A stretch of 64,000 bases of DNA from Ptiloglossa arizonensis (taxonomy: Eukaryota; Arthropoda; Insecta; Hymenoptera; Colletidae), in NCBI RefSeq assembly GCF_051014685.1, contig NW_027478463.1:62001-126000 (forward strand), in the 5' to 3' direction. This document shows, in pieces, positions 53,958 to 63,700 of this stretch. Both the position numbers and the translations under genes were made by a program. Position 1 is the stretch's first letter. Each line of letters begins with the position of its first letter. The notes below the pieces were generated by a model, which had not been told where the DNA came from, ran no database searches, and saw only the letters and a list, made by a program, of their open reading frames with translations.

Positions 53958-54590
53958 GCTCCCCGCCTCCTCCTGCAGGCCAACCTCAACCACTGCCGTG
54001 CAGCGCAGGACCTGATGTGTCAGACGCTGGCGGAGTGGGGGGGTGGTCTGGCAGTCGCCGCCGAGCCGTACCGCGTCCCCGACCATCCGCATTGGATGGG
54101 GGATGCGGGCGGCTTGGTGGCGGCTGTGTGGCAGGGCGGTGACGGGTCCCCTCCGTTCTCCTTACTGGAGAACGGGGAGGGATTCGTCGCCGTCCAGTGG
54201 GGGGGAGTCGCCGTGGTGGGGTGCTACGTTTCGCCCAACTGCGGCCTTGCTGCCTTCGAGCAGTACTTGGCCGGGGTGGGGGCGTGCCTCACAAGGATTG
54301 CGCCCCGGCCGGTGCTGGTCCTGGGGGACTTCAATGCCTGGTCTGTGGCATGGGGGTCCCCCAGGACCAATCGGAGGGGCGAGGCTCTGGGCGACTGGGC
54401 GGCGGGCTTCGACCTCCGGTTGATTAACCGGGGGTCGGAGCTGACGTGCGTGCGGCGCGGGGGAGGGTCCATAGTGGATTTGACGTTTGGATCCCCCGGC
54501 GCCGCGCGTATGGTGTCCGGGTGGGACGTGGTGGTGGGGGAGGAGACATTATCGGACCACCGGTATATCCGCGTGGTCTTGACCTCCCCC
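53955..54590 (+). other. APE endonuclease domain of ORF2
   Basis: An apurinic/apyrimidinic-type endonuclease fold is indicated by QANLNH, AAEPY, GDFNAW, SIVDLTF and LSDHRYI in the canonical order. In R1-clade elements this domain chooses the target sequence. The target here was the satellite at CTTCAAACTCCCATATCTC. Confidence 0.93.
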
Positions 54591-55239
54591 GAGGCCGCCG
54601 CGGCCCCGCACCGACACCTCCGCCCGGGAGCGGGTAGCGCCCCACCACCACCACGCAGATGGGCGCTTCGGCGCCTTGACAAGGACGTCCTGGTGGCAGC
54701 CGCTCTAGCCGAAACCTGGCCTCGACGGGAGACCAGGCTGCCGGACCTGGAGGGGGCCGTGGCTCGGCTCGGGAGCGCCGTCGCGCGCATTTGCGACGCG
54801 GCGATGCCCCGGGCCGGGCCGCGGTCTCCTCGTCGGGCGGTGTACTGGTGGTCGGGCAAAATCGGGGAACTGCGGACAGCATGCGTCCGGGCCCGACGTC
54901 AGTACACCCGCGCGCGTCGTCGGGCCGGACGGAACGGCGACGACGGCGCGCGGGCTAGGGCGGCGGAACTGTACGAGTCCTATCGCGCGGGAAAGAGGGC
55001 TCTGCAGGTCGCCATCAAACGGGCCAAGGCCCAGAGCTGGAAGGAGCTCCTCGAGACCCTCGAGCGGGATCCATGGGGGCGCCCATACCGGATAGTTCTG
55101 AATAAACTCCGGCCATGGGCGCCCCCGATCACCGAGGGTCTCGACCCCCAGCTCTTGAGGGACGTGGTCGACACGCTCTTCCCGATCGTGGGGGAGAGCG
55201 GGCCACGTCCCTCTGCGGACCCGACCACCTGGTCCTCGG

Positions 55240-56250
55240 AGCTGGGTGTCTCGGCTGGGGAGCTAGCCGCGGCCATCCGAAGACTCGGGGCGAAGGATAC
55301 TGCCCCGGGTCCTTCGGGAGTGCCCGGCCGAGTCTTGGTCTTGGCCGCGGACGTCCTGGGTGACGGCCTCCGGGAGCTATTCGACCGCTGCCTGGAGGCC
55401 GGGCGATTCCCCTCCGCATGGAAGGTGGCCCGAATGGTCCTCCTCCGGAAAGAGGGTAGGCCCGCGGACTCTCCGTCCGCGTACCGGCCGATTTGCCTGC
55501 TCGACGATGTGGGCAAGCTCCTAGAAAGAGTCGTGGCGGCCCGCATCGTCGGGCACCTGTCGCGGGGTGGGCCCGGGCTGGCGGAGTGCCAGTTCGGGTT
55601 CCGGGAGGGCCGGTCGACGATCGACGCGATTCGACGCGTCCGGTCCCTCTCGGCCTCGGCGGTCTCCCGGGGTGGGGTGGCATTGGCGGTGTCCTTGGAC
55701 ATCGCCAATGCGTTTAACACCCTACCCTGGGAGGCGATTAGGCGGGGGCTTGAGGAACATCGAGTCCCCGCCTACCTTAGGGCAGTCGTCGAGGACTACC
55801 TCCGCGACAGGTGGATCGAGTATCCGGGCCGGTGCGGGACGGAGAGGAGAGCGGTGTACTCCGGGGTTCCGCAGGGGTCGGTGTTAGGACCCCTGCTGTG
55901 GAACCTCGGGTACGACACCGTCCTGCGGGCCGAAGACCTCCCCGACGGCGTCAGTCTGACGTGTTACGCGGACGACACCTTGTTGTTGGCCGTCGGGGGG
56001 GACTGGAGGGGGGCTGTTCGGGCCGCCGAGGACGGTGCCCGGCGCGTCGTCTCCCGGATCAGGGGGATCGGTTTGGAGGTGGCTCTCCACAAAACCGAGG
56101 TACTCGGGATGTATAGACCCCGGGGAGAGCCGCCTCCCCCCCTGATCCGGGTGGGTGAGACAGACGTCGAGGTGAGGTCTCAGATGAAATATCTGGGACT
56201 TCACCTCGACAGCCACTGGCGCTTCGAGGGCCATTTCCGGGCCCTGGCCC
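55240..56250 (+). other. reverse transcriptase domain of ORF2
   Basis: Conserved blocks are present in order: APGPSGVPG, the YRPICLLDDVGKLLERV block, QFGFREGRSTIDAI, SLDIANAFNTLPW, GVPQGSVLGPLLWN, CYADDTLLL, LHKTEVLGM and MKYLGLHLDSHWRFEGH. The catalytic aspartates D582, D673 and D674 are present. Confidence 0.95.
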
Positions 56251-56429
56251 CGCGGTTGGAGAGGATAGTTGGCGCTTTGGGCCGTATCCTCCCCAACCTG
56301 CGGGGCCCGAGTGACCGGGTTCGCCGCCTCTACGCGGGAATGGTCCACTCGGTGGCCCTATACGGGGCCCCCGTTTGGGCGGGCGACCTGGCCGCCTCCC
56401 GGCGCAGCAAGGTATTGCTGCGCCGGGTT

Positions 56430-56432
56430 TAA
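56430..56432 (+). other. in-frame TAA interrupting ORF2 after the reverse transcriptase
   Basis: TAA lies between LLRRV and RRLALRIARGY, both typical of the clade and in the same frame. It leaves the endonuclease and reverse transcriptase intact but cuts off the C-terminal segment with the CCHC motif. Confidence 0.88.
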
Positions 56433-57135
56433 AGGCGGCTTGCACTGCGGATCGCCCGGGGGTACCGGACCGTTTCGTATGAGGTGGCGAGCGTCCTGTC
56501 AGGGCTGCCCCCGGCGGACTTGATCGCGGGCGCGCATGCGGCTTTCTACGAGGGCCGCGTGCGCGCCCGCGAGGATGGGGTGGTCCTGGCGGGATGCGAG
56601 GTGGAGGCCCTCAGGCGCCAGGCCCGGGAGTCCATGCTGCAGCTTTGGCAGCAGCGGCTGGCCGAGCCGTTGTTCGGCCAGAGGACTGTCCGGGCTATCC
56701 GGCCGGTCCTGTTTGAGTGGCTGGGTAGGCGCTTCGGCTCACTCACCTACCGGTTGGTGCAGGTGCTGTCCGGGCACGGATGCTTCGGACGGTACCTGTG
56801 CCGGATCGGTGGGGAAGAGGCGGCGCGCTGCTGGCACTGTCCAGCGGACGAGGACACGGCGCAACACACCCTCGAGGTGTGTCCGGCCTGGGGGGTGGAG
56901 CGCCGTGTCCTCACGGCCGTGATTGGGGCGGATCTATCGCTGCCGGGCGTGGTACGGGCCATGCTCGGCAGCGAGACGAAGTGGCGGGCCGTGGCCTCCT
57001 TCTGCGAGGAGGTAATCTCACAGAAGGAGGCCGCGAGCCGCATTCGCGAGAGGGGGAGACCGCGAGCGAGGCCTCGTCCGAGGCCGGGGGCGGGTGGGCC
57101 TCCGGAAGGGCCGGGGAGGCCACCCTGAGAGCGGC

Positions 57136-57177
57136 GGGCGGGGGTGCGTAGCCCTTGAGGCTCGTGCCACCGCCCGT
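57136..57177 (+). promoter_or_regulatory. 3' UTR hairpin 1
   Basis: CGGGCGG (57,136-57,142) pairs with CCGCCCG (57,171-57,177), with an inner AGCC/GGCT pairing around a CTTGA loop. This is the weakest of the six. Confidence 0.5.
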
Positions 57178-57211
57178 CGCCTGAGGGGGGGGGAAGAATA
57201 AGGGACGGCGA

Positions 57212-57252
57212 CGCTCTCGAGGGCGGAGAGGCCAGAGCCGCCCTCGGGAGCG
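57212..57252 (+). promoter_or_regulatory. 3' UTR hairpin 2
   Basis: CGCTCTCGAGGGCGG (57,212-57,226) pairs over 15 bp with CCGCCCTCGGGAGCG (57,238-57,252), with one U-G wobble and an 11-nt loop. Confidence 0.75.
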
Positions 57253-57271
57253 TACGAGCCGGGGTGCGGCT

Positions 57272-57309
57272 GCGCCGACGGCACGGTCCCAGAGCCGTGC
57301 CTCCGGCGC
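57272..57309 (+). promoter_or_regulatory. 3' UTR hairpin 3
   Basis: GCGCCGACGGCACGG (57,272-57,286) pairs with CCGTGCCTCCGGCGC (57,295-57,309): 13 of 15 positions pair, with a 2 x 2 internal loop and an 8-nt loop. Confidence 0.75.
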
Positions 57310-57324
57310 GGCTATGTGGGCCGT

Positions 57325-57357
57325 GGGCGGTCGCGAGTGTGGGACTCGCGGCCGCCC
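57325..57357 (+). promoter_or_regulatory. 3' UTR hairpin 4
   Basis: GGGCGGTCGCGAGT (57,325-57,338) pairs over 14 bp with ACTCGCGGCCGCCC (57,344-57,357), with one U-G wobble and a 5-nt loop. Confidence 0.78.
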
Positions 57358-57379
57358 TCGGGCGGCCCCCGGGAGTGGG

Positions 57380-57410
57380 ACGTCGGAGCAGTGTGGCCCT
57401 GCTCCGACGT
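57380..57410 (+). promoter_or_regulatory. 3' UTR hairpin 5
   Basis: ACGTCGGAGCAG (57,380-57,391) pairs perfectly over 12 bp with CTGCTCCGACGT (57,399-57,410) around a 7-nt loop. Confidence 0.8.
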
Positions 57411-57492
57411 CGGGCGCCAGAGCGCCGAGGAGAAAACAGGGAAGGGAGGGGGTACTTCACCCTGGAACGGGAGGACACGGGCGCGAGAGCCC

Positions 57493-57548
57493 TGCACGGG
57501 GGAGCACCTGATGTTATGATGTCTTCGGTCCCAGGTGCTCCCCCTGCA
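57493..57548 (+). promoter_or_regulatory. 3' UTR hairpin 6, the longest
   Basis: TGCA plus GGGGGAGCACCTG (57,493-57,510, with C57,497 bulged) pairs over 17 bp with CAGGTGCTCCCCCTGCA (57,532-57,548). The 21-nt loop contains CTTCGG. It is the last strong structure before the tail. Confidence 0.8.
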
Positions 57549-57686
57549 TAGTGCGAGGATGGCCACCGTGGTGGGTTTTAGTGGGTAGGTCCCGCGCCCG
57601 ATGGGTTTCCTTCCGGGCGCGGGGAATCCCACACTCCCCACGCCCCTCCCCAGGCGGCGGGGGGGTCTTTCGAAGATTTCCCCCAC

Positions 57687-57689
<3 letters not shown>

Positions 57690-57724
<35 letters not shown>
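57690..57724 (+). other. A tail of the retrotransposon
   Basis: 35 consecutive A after CCCCACGTT. Up to three of the last A may belong to the target duplication. No AATAAA signal is visible in the preceding 100 nt. The tail marks integration of a reverse-transcribed RNA. Confidence 0.92.
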
Positions 57725-57727
<3 letters not shown>

Positions 57728-57736
57728 CCATATCTC
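57722..57736. repeat. target-site duplication, right copy
   Basis: AAACTCCCATATCTC, identical to the left copy, followed by GTGAACGGAT as in uninterrupted monomers at about 44,570 and 48,450. The bottom-strand primer implied by this junction would end in T residues facing the A tail, as expected for target-primed reverse transcription. Confidence 0.85.
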
Positions 57737-60700
57737 GTGAACGGATCGACGAACTCGAGAAATTCCTGTTGCATCTGAAAGTGGAAACTCGCCCGATTAC
57801 AACGGTATGTGTATTTTTCCCCTGGGGTTTTGTAGTTATTGGTTTCGAGTAACAGACTTGCGAAAATTATGATGGTTTCTCAACCTATCCTTAATTTCAA
57901 ACTCCCATATCTCACGAACGGATTGACGAACTCGAGAAATTCCTGTTGCATCCGAAAGCAGAAACTCGCCCGATTACAATGGTGTGTGCACTTTTCCCCT
58001 AAGTCATTCCAGTTATTGGTTTCGAGTATCAGACCAGCGAAAATTATGATGCTTTCTCAAGCATTCCTAACATTCAAACTCCCATATCTCGCGAACGGAA
58101 TGACGAACTCGAGAAATTCCTGTTGCATCTTAAAGTAGAAACTCGCCCGATTACAAAGATATGTGTGTTTTTCACCTAGGCCTGTGTAGTTATTGGTTTC
58201 GGGTATCAGACATGCGAAAATTTTGAAAGTTTCTCAAGCATTCCTTAACTTCAAACTCCCATTTCTCGCGAACGGATTGACGAACTCGAGAAATTCCTGT
58301 TGCATCTGAAAGTAGAAACTCGCCCGATTACAAAGATATGTGTGTTTTTCACCTAGGTCTTTGTAGTTATTGGTTTCGGGTATCAGACCAGCGAAAATTT
58401 TGATGGTTTCTCAAGCATTCCTAACCTTCAAACTCCCATACCTCGCGAACGGAATGACGAACTCGAGAAATTCCTGTTGCATCTTAAAGTAGAAACTCGC
58501 CCGATTACAAAGATATGTGTGTTTTTCACCTAGGCCTGTGTAGTTATTGGTTTCGGGTATCAGACATGCGAAAATTTTGATAGTTTCTCAACCATTCCTT
58601 AACTTCAAACTCCCATTTCTCGCGAACGGATTGACGAACTCGAGAAATTCCTGTTGCATCTGAAAGTAGAAACTCGCCCGATTACAAAGATATGTTTGTT
58701 TTTCACCTAGGTCTTTGTAGTTATTGGTTTCGGGTATCAGACACGCGAAAATTTTGATAGTTTCTCAACCTTTCCTTAACTTCAAACTCCCATATCTCGC
58801 GAACGGATTGACGAACTCGAGAAATTCCTGTTGCATCTGAAAGTAGAGTCTCGCCCGATTAGAATGGTGTGTGTACTTTTCCCCGAGGCCATTCCAGTTA
58901 TTCGTTTCTAGCATCAGAATTGCGAAAATTTCGATGGATTCTCAACCATTCCTTAACTTCAAACTCCCATATCTCGTGAACGGATTGACGAACTCGAGAA
59001 ATTCCTGTTGCATCCGAAACCAGAAACTCGCCCGATTACAATGGTATGTGCACTTTTCCCCTAAGTCATTCCAGTTATTGGTTTCGAGTATCAGACCAGC
59101 GAAAATTATGATGGTTTCTCAGGCATTCCTAACCTTCAAACTCCCATATCTCCCGAACGGAATGACGAACTCGAGAAATTCCTGTTGCATCTTAAAGTAG
59201 AAACTCGCCCGATTACAAAGATATGTGTGTTTTTCACCTAGGCCTGTGTAGTTATTTGTTTCGGGTATCAGACATGCGAAAACTTTGATAGTTTCTCAAG
59301 CATTCCTTAACTTCAAACTCCCATTTCTCGCGAACGGATTGACGAACTCGAGAAATTCCTGTTGCATCCGAAAGTAGAAACTCGCCCGATTACAAAGATA
59401 TGTGTGTTTTTCACCTAGGCCTGTGTAGTTATTGGTTTCGGGTATCAGACATGCGAAAATTTTGATAGTTTCTCAACCATTCCTTAACTTCAAACTCCCA
59501 TTTCTCGCGAACGGATTGACGAACTCGAGAAATTCCTGTTGCATCCGAAAGTAGAAACTCGCCCGATTACAAAGATATGTGTGTTTTTCACCTAGGCCTG
59601 TGTAGTTATTGGTTTCGGGTATCAGACATGCGAAAATTTTGGTTGTTTCTCAAACATTCCATAACTTCAAACTCCCATTTCTCGCGAACGGATTGACGAA
59701 CTCGAGAAATTCCTGTTGCATCTGAAATTAGAAACTCGCCCGATTACAAAGATATGTGTGTTTTTCCCCTAGGCCTAAGTAGTTATTGGTTTCGAGTATC
59801 AGACTTGCGAAAATTTTGATGGTTTCTCAACCTATCCTTAATTTCAAACTCCAATATCTCACGAACGGATTGACGAACTCGAGAAATTCCTGTTGCATCT
59901 GAAAGCAGAAACTCGCCCGATTACAATGGTGTGTGCACTTTTCACGTAAGTCATTCCAGTTATTGGTTTCGAGTATCAGACCAGCGAAAATTTTGATGGT
60001 TTCTCAAGCATTCCTTAACTTCAAACTCCCATATCTCGCGAACGGATTGACGAACTCGAGAAATTCCTGTTGCATCTGAGAGTGGAAACTCGCCCGATTA
60101 CAAAGGTATGTGCATTTTTCCCCTAGGCCATTCCAGTTATTCGTTTCTAGCATCAGAATTGCGAAAATTTCGATGGATTCTCAACCATTGCTTAACTTCA
60201 AACTCACATATCTAGTGAACGGATTGACGAACTCGAGAGATTCCTGTTGCATCTGAAAGTGGAAACTCGCCCGATTACAACGGTATGTGTATTTTTCCCC
60301 TAGGGCTTTGTAGTTATTGGTTTCGAGTATCAGACTTGCGAAAATTTTGATGGTTTCTCAACCTATCCTTAATTTCAAACTCCCATATCTCACGAACGGA
60401 TTGACGAACTCGAGAAATTCCTGTTGCATCTGAAAGCAGAAACTCGCCCGATTACAATGGTGTGTGCACTTTTCCCCTAAGTCATTCCAGTTATTGGTTT
60501 CGAGTATCAGACCAGCGAAAATTTTGATGATTTCTCAAGCATTCCTAACCTTCAAACTCCCATATCTCGCGAACGGATTGACGAACTCGAGAAATTCCTG
60601 TTGCACCTTAAAGTAGAAACTCGCCCGATTACAAAGATATGTGTGTTTTTCACCTAAGCCTGTGTAGTTATTGGTTTCGGGTATCAGACATGCGAAAATT

Positions 60701-63700
60701 TTGAGAGTTTCCCGACCATTCCTTAACTTCAAACTCCCATATCTCGCGAACGGAATGACGAACTCGAGAAATTCCTGTTGCATCTGAAAGTAGAGACTCG
60801 CCCGATTAGAATGGTGTGTGTACTTTTCCCCTAGGCCATTCCAGTTATTCGTTTCTAGCATCAGAATTGCGAAAATTTCGCTGGTTTCTCAACCATTCCT
60901 TAACTTCAACCTCCCATATCTCGTGAACGGATTGACGAACTCGAGAAATTCCTGTTGCATCTGAAAGTGGAAACTCGCCCGATTACAAAGGTATGTGTAT
61001 TTTTCCCCTAGGCCTTTGTAGTTATTGGTTTCGAGTATCAGACTTGCGAAAATTTTGAAGGTTTCTCAAGCATTCCTTAACTTCAAACTCCCATATCTCG
61101 CGAACGGATTGACGAACTCGAGAAATTCCTGTTGCATCTGAAATTAGAAACTCGCCCGATTACAAAGATATGTGTGTTTTTCCCCTAGGCCTAAGTAGTT
61201 ATTGGTTTCGAGTATTAGACTTGCGAAAATTTTGATAGTTTCCCGACCATTCCCTAACTTCAAACTCCCATATCTCGCGAACGGATTGACGAACTCGAGA
61301 TATTCCTGTTGCATCTGAAAGTAGAGACTCGCCCGATTAGAATGGTGTGTGTACTTTTCCCCTAGGCCATTCCAGTTATTCGTTTCTAGCATCAGAATTG
61401 CGAAAATTTCGCTGGTTTCTCAACCATTCCTTAACTTCAACCTCCCATATCTCGTGAACGGATTGACGAACTCGAGAAACTCCTGTTGCATCTGAAAGTG
61501 GAAACTCGCCCGATTACAAAGGTATGTGTATTTTTCCCCTAGGCCTTTGTAGTTATTGGTTTCGAGTATCAGACTTGCGAAAATTTTGAAGGTTTCTCAA
61601 GCATTCCTTAACTTCAAACTCCCATATCTCGCGAACGGATTGACGAACTCGAGAAATTCCTGTTGCATCTGAAATTAGAAACTCGCCCGATTACAAAGAT
61701 ATGTGTGTTTTTCCCCTAGGCCTAAGTAGTTATTGGTTTCGAGTATTAGACTTGCGAAAATTTTGATAGTTTCCCGACCATTCCCTAACTTCAAACTCCC
61801 ATATCTCGCGAACGGATTGACGAACTCGAGATATTCCTGTTGCATCTGAAAGTAGAGACTCGCCCGATTAGAATGGTGTGTGTTCTTTTCCCCTAGGCCA
61901 TTCCAGTTATTCGTTTCTAGCATCAGAATTGCGAAAATTTCGATGGTTTCTCAACCATTCCTTAACTTCAAACTCCCATTTCTCGCGAACGGATTGACGA
62001 ACTTGAGAAATTCCTGTTGCATCCGAAAGTAGAAACTCGACCGATTACAAAGATATGTGTGTTTTTCACCTAGGCCTGTGTAGTTATTGGTTTCGGGTAT
62101 CAGACATGCGAAAATTTTGAGAGTTTCCCGACCATTCCTTAACTTCAAACTCCCATATCTCGCGAACGGAATGACGAACTCGAGAAATTCCTGTTGCATC
62201 TGAAAGTAGAGACTCGCCCGATTAGAATGGTGTGTGTACTTTTCCCCTAGGCCATTCCAGTTATTCGTTTCTAGCATCAGAATTGCGAAAATTTCGCTGG
62301 TTTCTCAACCATTCCTTAACTTCAACCTCCCATATCTCGTGAACGGATTGACGAACTCGAGAAATTCCTGTTGCATCTGAAAGCGGAAACTCGCCCGATT
62401 ACAAAGGTATGTGTATTTTTCCCCTAGGCCTTTGTAGTTATTGGTTTCGAGTATCAGACTTGCGAAAATTTTGAAGGTTTCTCAAGCATTCCTTAACTTC
62501 AAACTCCCATATCTCGCGAACGGATTGACGAACTCGAGAAATTCCTGTTGCATCTGAAATTAGAAACTCGCCCGATTACAAAGATATGTGTGTTTTTCCC
62601 CTAGGCCTAAGTAGTTATTGGTTTCGAGTATTAGACTTGCGAAAATTTTGATAGTTTCCCGACCATTCCCTAACTTCAAACTCCCATATCTCGCGAACGG
62701 ATTGACGAACTCGAGATATTCCTGTTGCATCTGAAAGTAGAGACTCGCCCGATTAGAATGGTGTCTGTACTTTTCCCCTAGGCCATTCCAGTTATTCGTT
62801 TCTAGCATCAGAATTGCGAAAATTTCGCTGGTTTCTCAACCATTCCTTAACTTCAACCTCCCATATCTCGTGAACGGATTGACGAACTCGAGAAATTCCT
62901 GTTGCATCTGAAAGTGGAAACTCGCCCGATTACAAAGGTATGTGTATTTTTCCCCTAGGCCTTTGTAGTTATTGGTTTCGAGTATCAGACTTGCGAAAAT
63001 TTTGAAGGTTTCTCAAGCATTCCTTAACTTCAAACTCCCATATCTCGCGAACGGATTGACGAACTCGAGAAATTCCTGTTGCATCTGAAATTAGAAACTC
63101 GCCCGATTACAAAGATATGTGTGTTTTTCCCCTAGGCCTAAGTAGTTATTGGTTTCGAGTATTAGACTTGCGAAAATTTTGATAGTTTCCCGACCATTCC
63201 CTAACTTCAAACTCCCATATCTCGCGAACGGATTGACGAACTCGAGATATTCCTGTTGCATCTGAAAGTAGAGACTCGCCCGATTAGAATGGTGTGTGTT
63301 CTTTTCCCCTAGGCCATTCCAGTTATTCGTTTCTAGCATCAGAATTGCGAAAATTTTGATGGTTTCTCAACCTATCCTTAATTTCAAACTCCCATATCTC
63401 ACGAACGGATTGACGAACTCGAGAAATTCCTGTTGCATCTGAAAGCAGAATCTCGCCCGATTACAATGGTGTGTGCACTTTTCCCCTAAGTCATTCCAGT
63501 TATTGGTTTCGAGTATCAGACCAGCGAAAATTTTGATGGTTTCTCAAGCATTCCTAACCTTCAAACTCCCATACCTCGCGAACGGAATGACGAACTCGAG
63601 AAATTCCTGTTGCATCTGAAAGTAGAAACTCGCCCGATTACAAAGATATGTTTGTTTTTCACCTAGGTCTTTGTAGTTATTGGTTTCGGGTATCAGACAC

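Larger units (their letters stand above)
53955..57128 (+). pseudogene. retrotransposon ORF2 (APE endonuclease-reverse transcriptase), one premature stop
   Basis: ORF2 nicks target DNA and copies element RNA onto the nicked end. It starts at the ATG overlapping the ORF1 stop. APE-type endonuclease spans residues ~1-210: N10/N12 in QANLNH, E37 in AAEPY, D125 and N127 in GDFNAWS, D175 in SIVDLTF, and D201/H202 in SDHRY, so the catalytic set is complete. Reverse transcriptase spans ~430-760: KDTAPGPSGVPG from K447, first aspartate D582 in SLDIANAF, GVPQGSVLGP from G637, catalytic YADD with D673/D674, then MKYLGLHLD. A C-terminal CCHC lies at C959, C962, H971 and C976 (CX2CX8HX4C). Codon 826 (56,430-56,432) is TAA, most simply a C-to-T change of a CAA codon, and the same frame continues without other damage to the TGA at 57,126-57,128. 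Total length is 1,057 codons, normal for the clade. The product of this copy would lack the C-terminal region. Confidence 0.95.
57129..57689 (+). other. 3' UTR of the retrotransposon, rich in hairpins
   Basis: About 560 nt of GC-rich, non-coding sequence between the ORF2 stop and the A tail. At least six consecutive inverted repeats fill 57,136-57,548, listed separately. In related elements such as SART1, 3' UTR structure is needed for recognition by the element's own reverse transcriptase, so a similar role is inferred. The last 140 nt, from 57,549 to the tail, show no obvious hairpin. Confidence 0.85.
51994..57724 (+). mobile_element. R1-clade non-LTR retrotransposon, near full length, degenerate
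   Basis: This GC-rich element of about 5.7 kb lies within an otherwise AT-leaning satellite. Order on the + strand: leader of about 16 nt, ORF1 (52,010-53,955, Gag-like with three zinc knuckles), ORF2 (53,955-57,128, APE endonuclease, reverse transcriptase, C-terminal CCHC), 3' UTR with hairpins, and an A tail. There are no terminal repeats; a 13-15 bp target duplication flanks it. The R1 clade is indicated by the ORF2 N-terminus (LQANLNHCRAAQDL), the SLDIANAFNTLPW and YADD reverse-transcriptase blocks and the late CX2CX8HX4C motif. The flanks are satellite, not 28S rDNA, so this is not a canonical R1 at its rDNA site. Whether it is satellite-specific, TRAS/SART-like or a new lineage cannot be decided from one copy. 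It carries one frameshift and two in-frame stops and so is probably inactive. The identical duplications and long A tail suggest a fairly recent insertion. Confidence 0.93.

Noticed and set aside
51916..57478. Numerous open frames antisense to, or out of frame with, the retrotransposon ORFs
   Set aside because: GC-rich sequence has few stops, so long shadow frames are expected. They show low-complexity Pro/Arg/Gly residues and no recognisable domain.
51994..57724. Canonical R1 in 28S rDNA
   Set aside because: The protein family fits R1, but both flanks are satellite and no rRNA sequence is present in the window.
51994..57724. LTR retrotransposon or retrovirus-like element
   Set aside because: No terminal repeats, protease, integrase or envelope are seen. 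APE endonuclease, A tail and target duplication indicate a non-LTR element.
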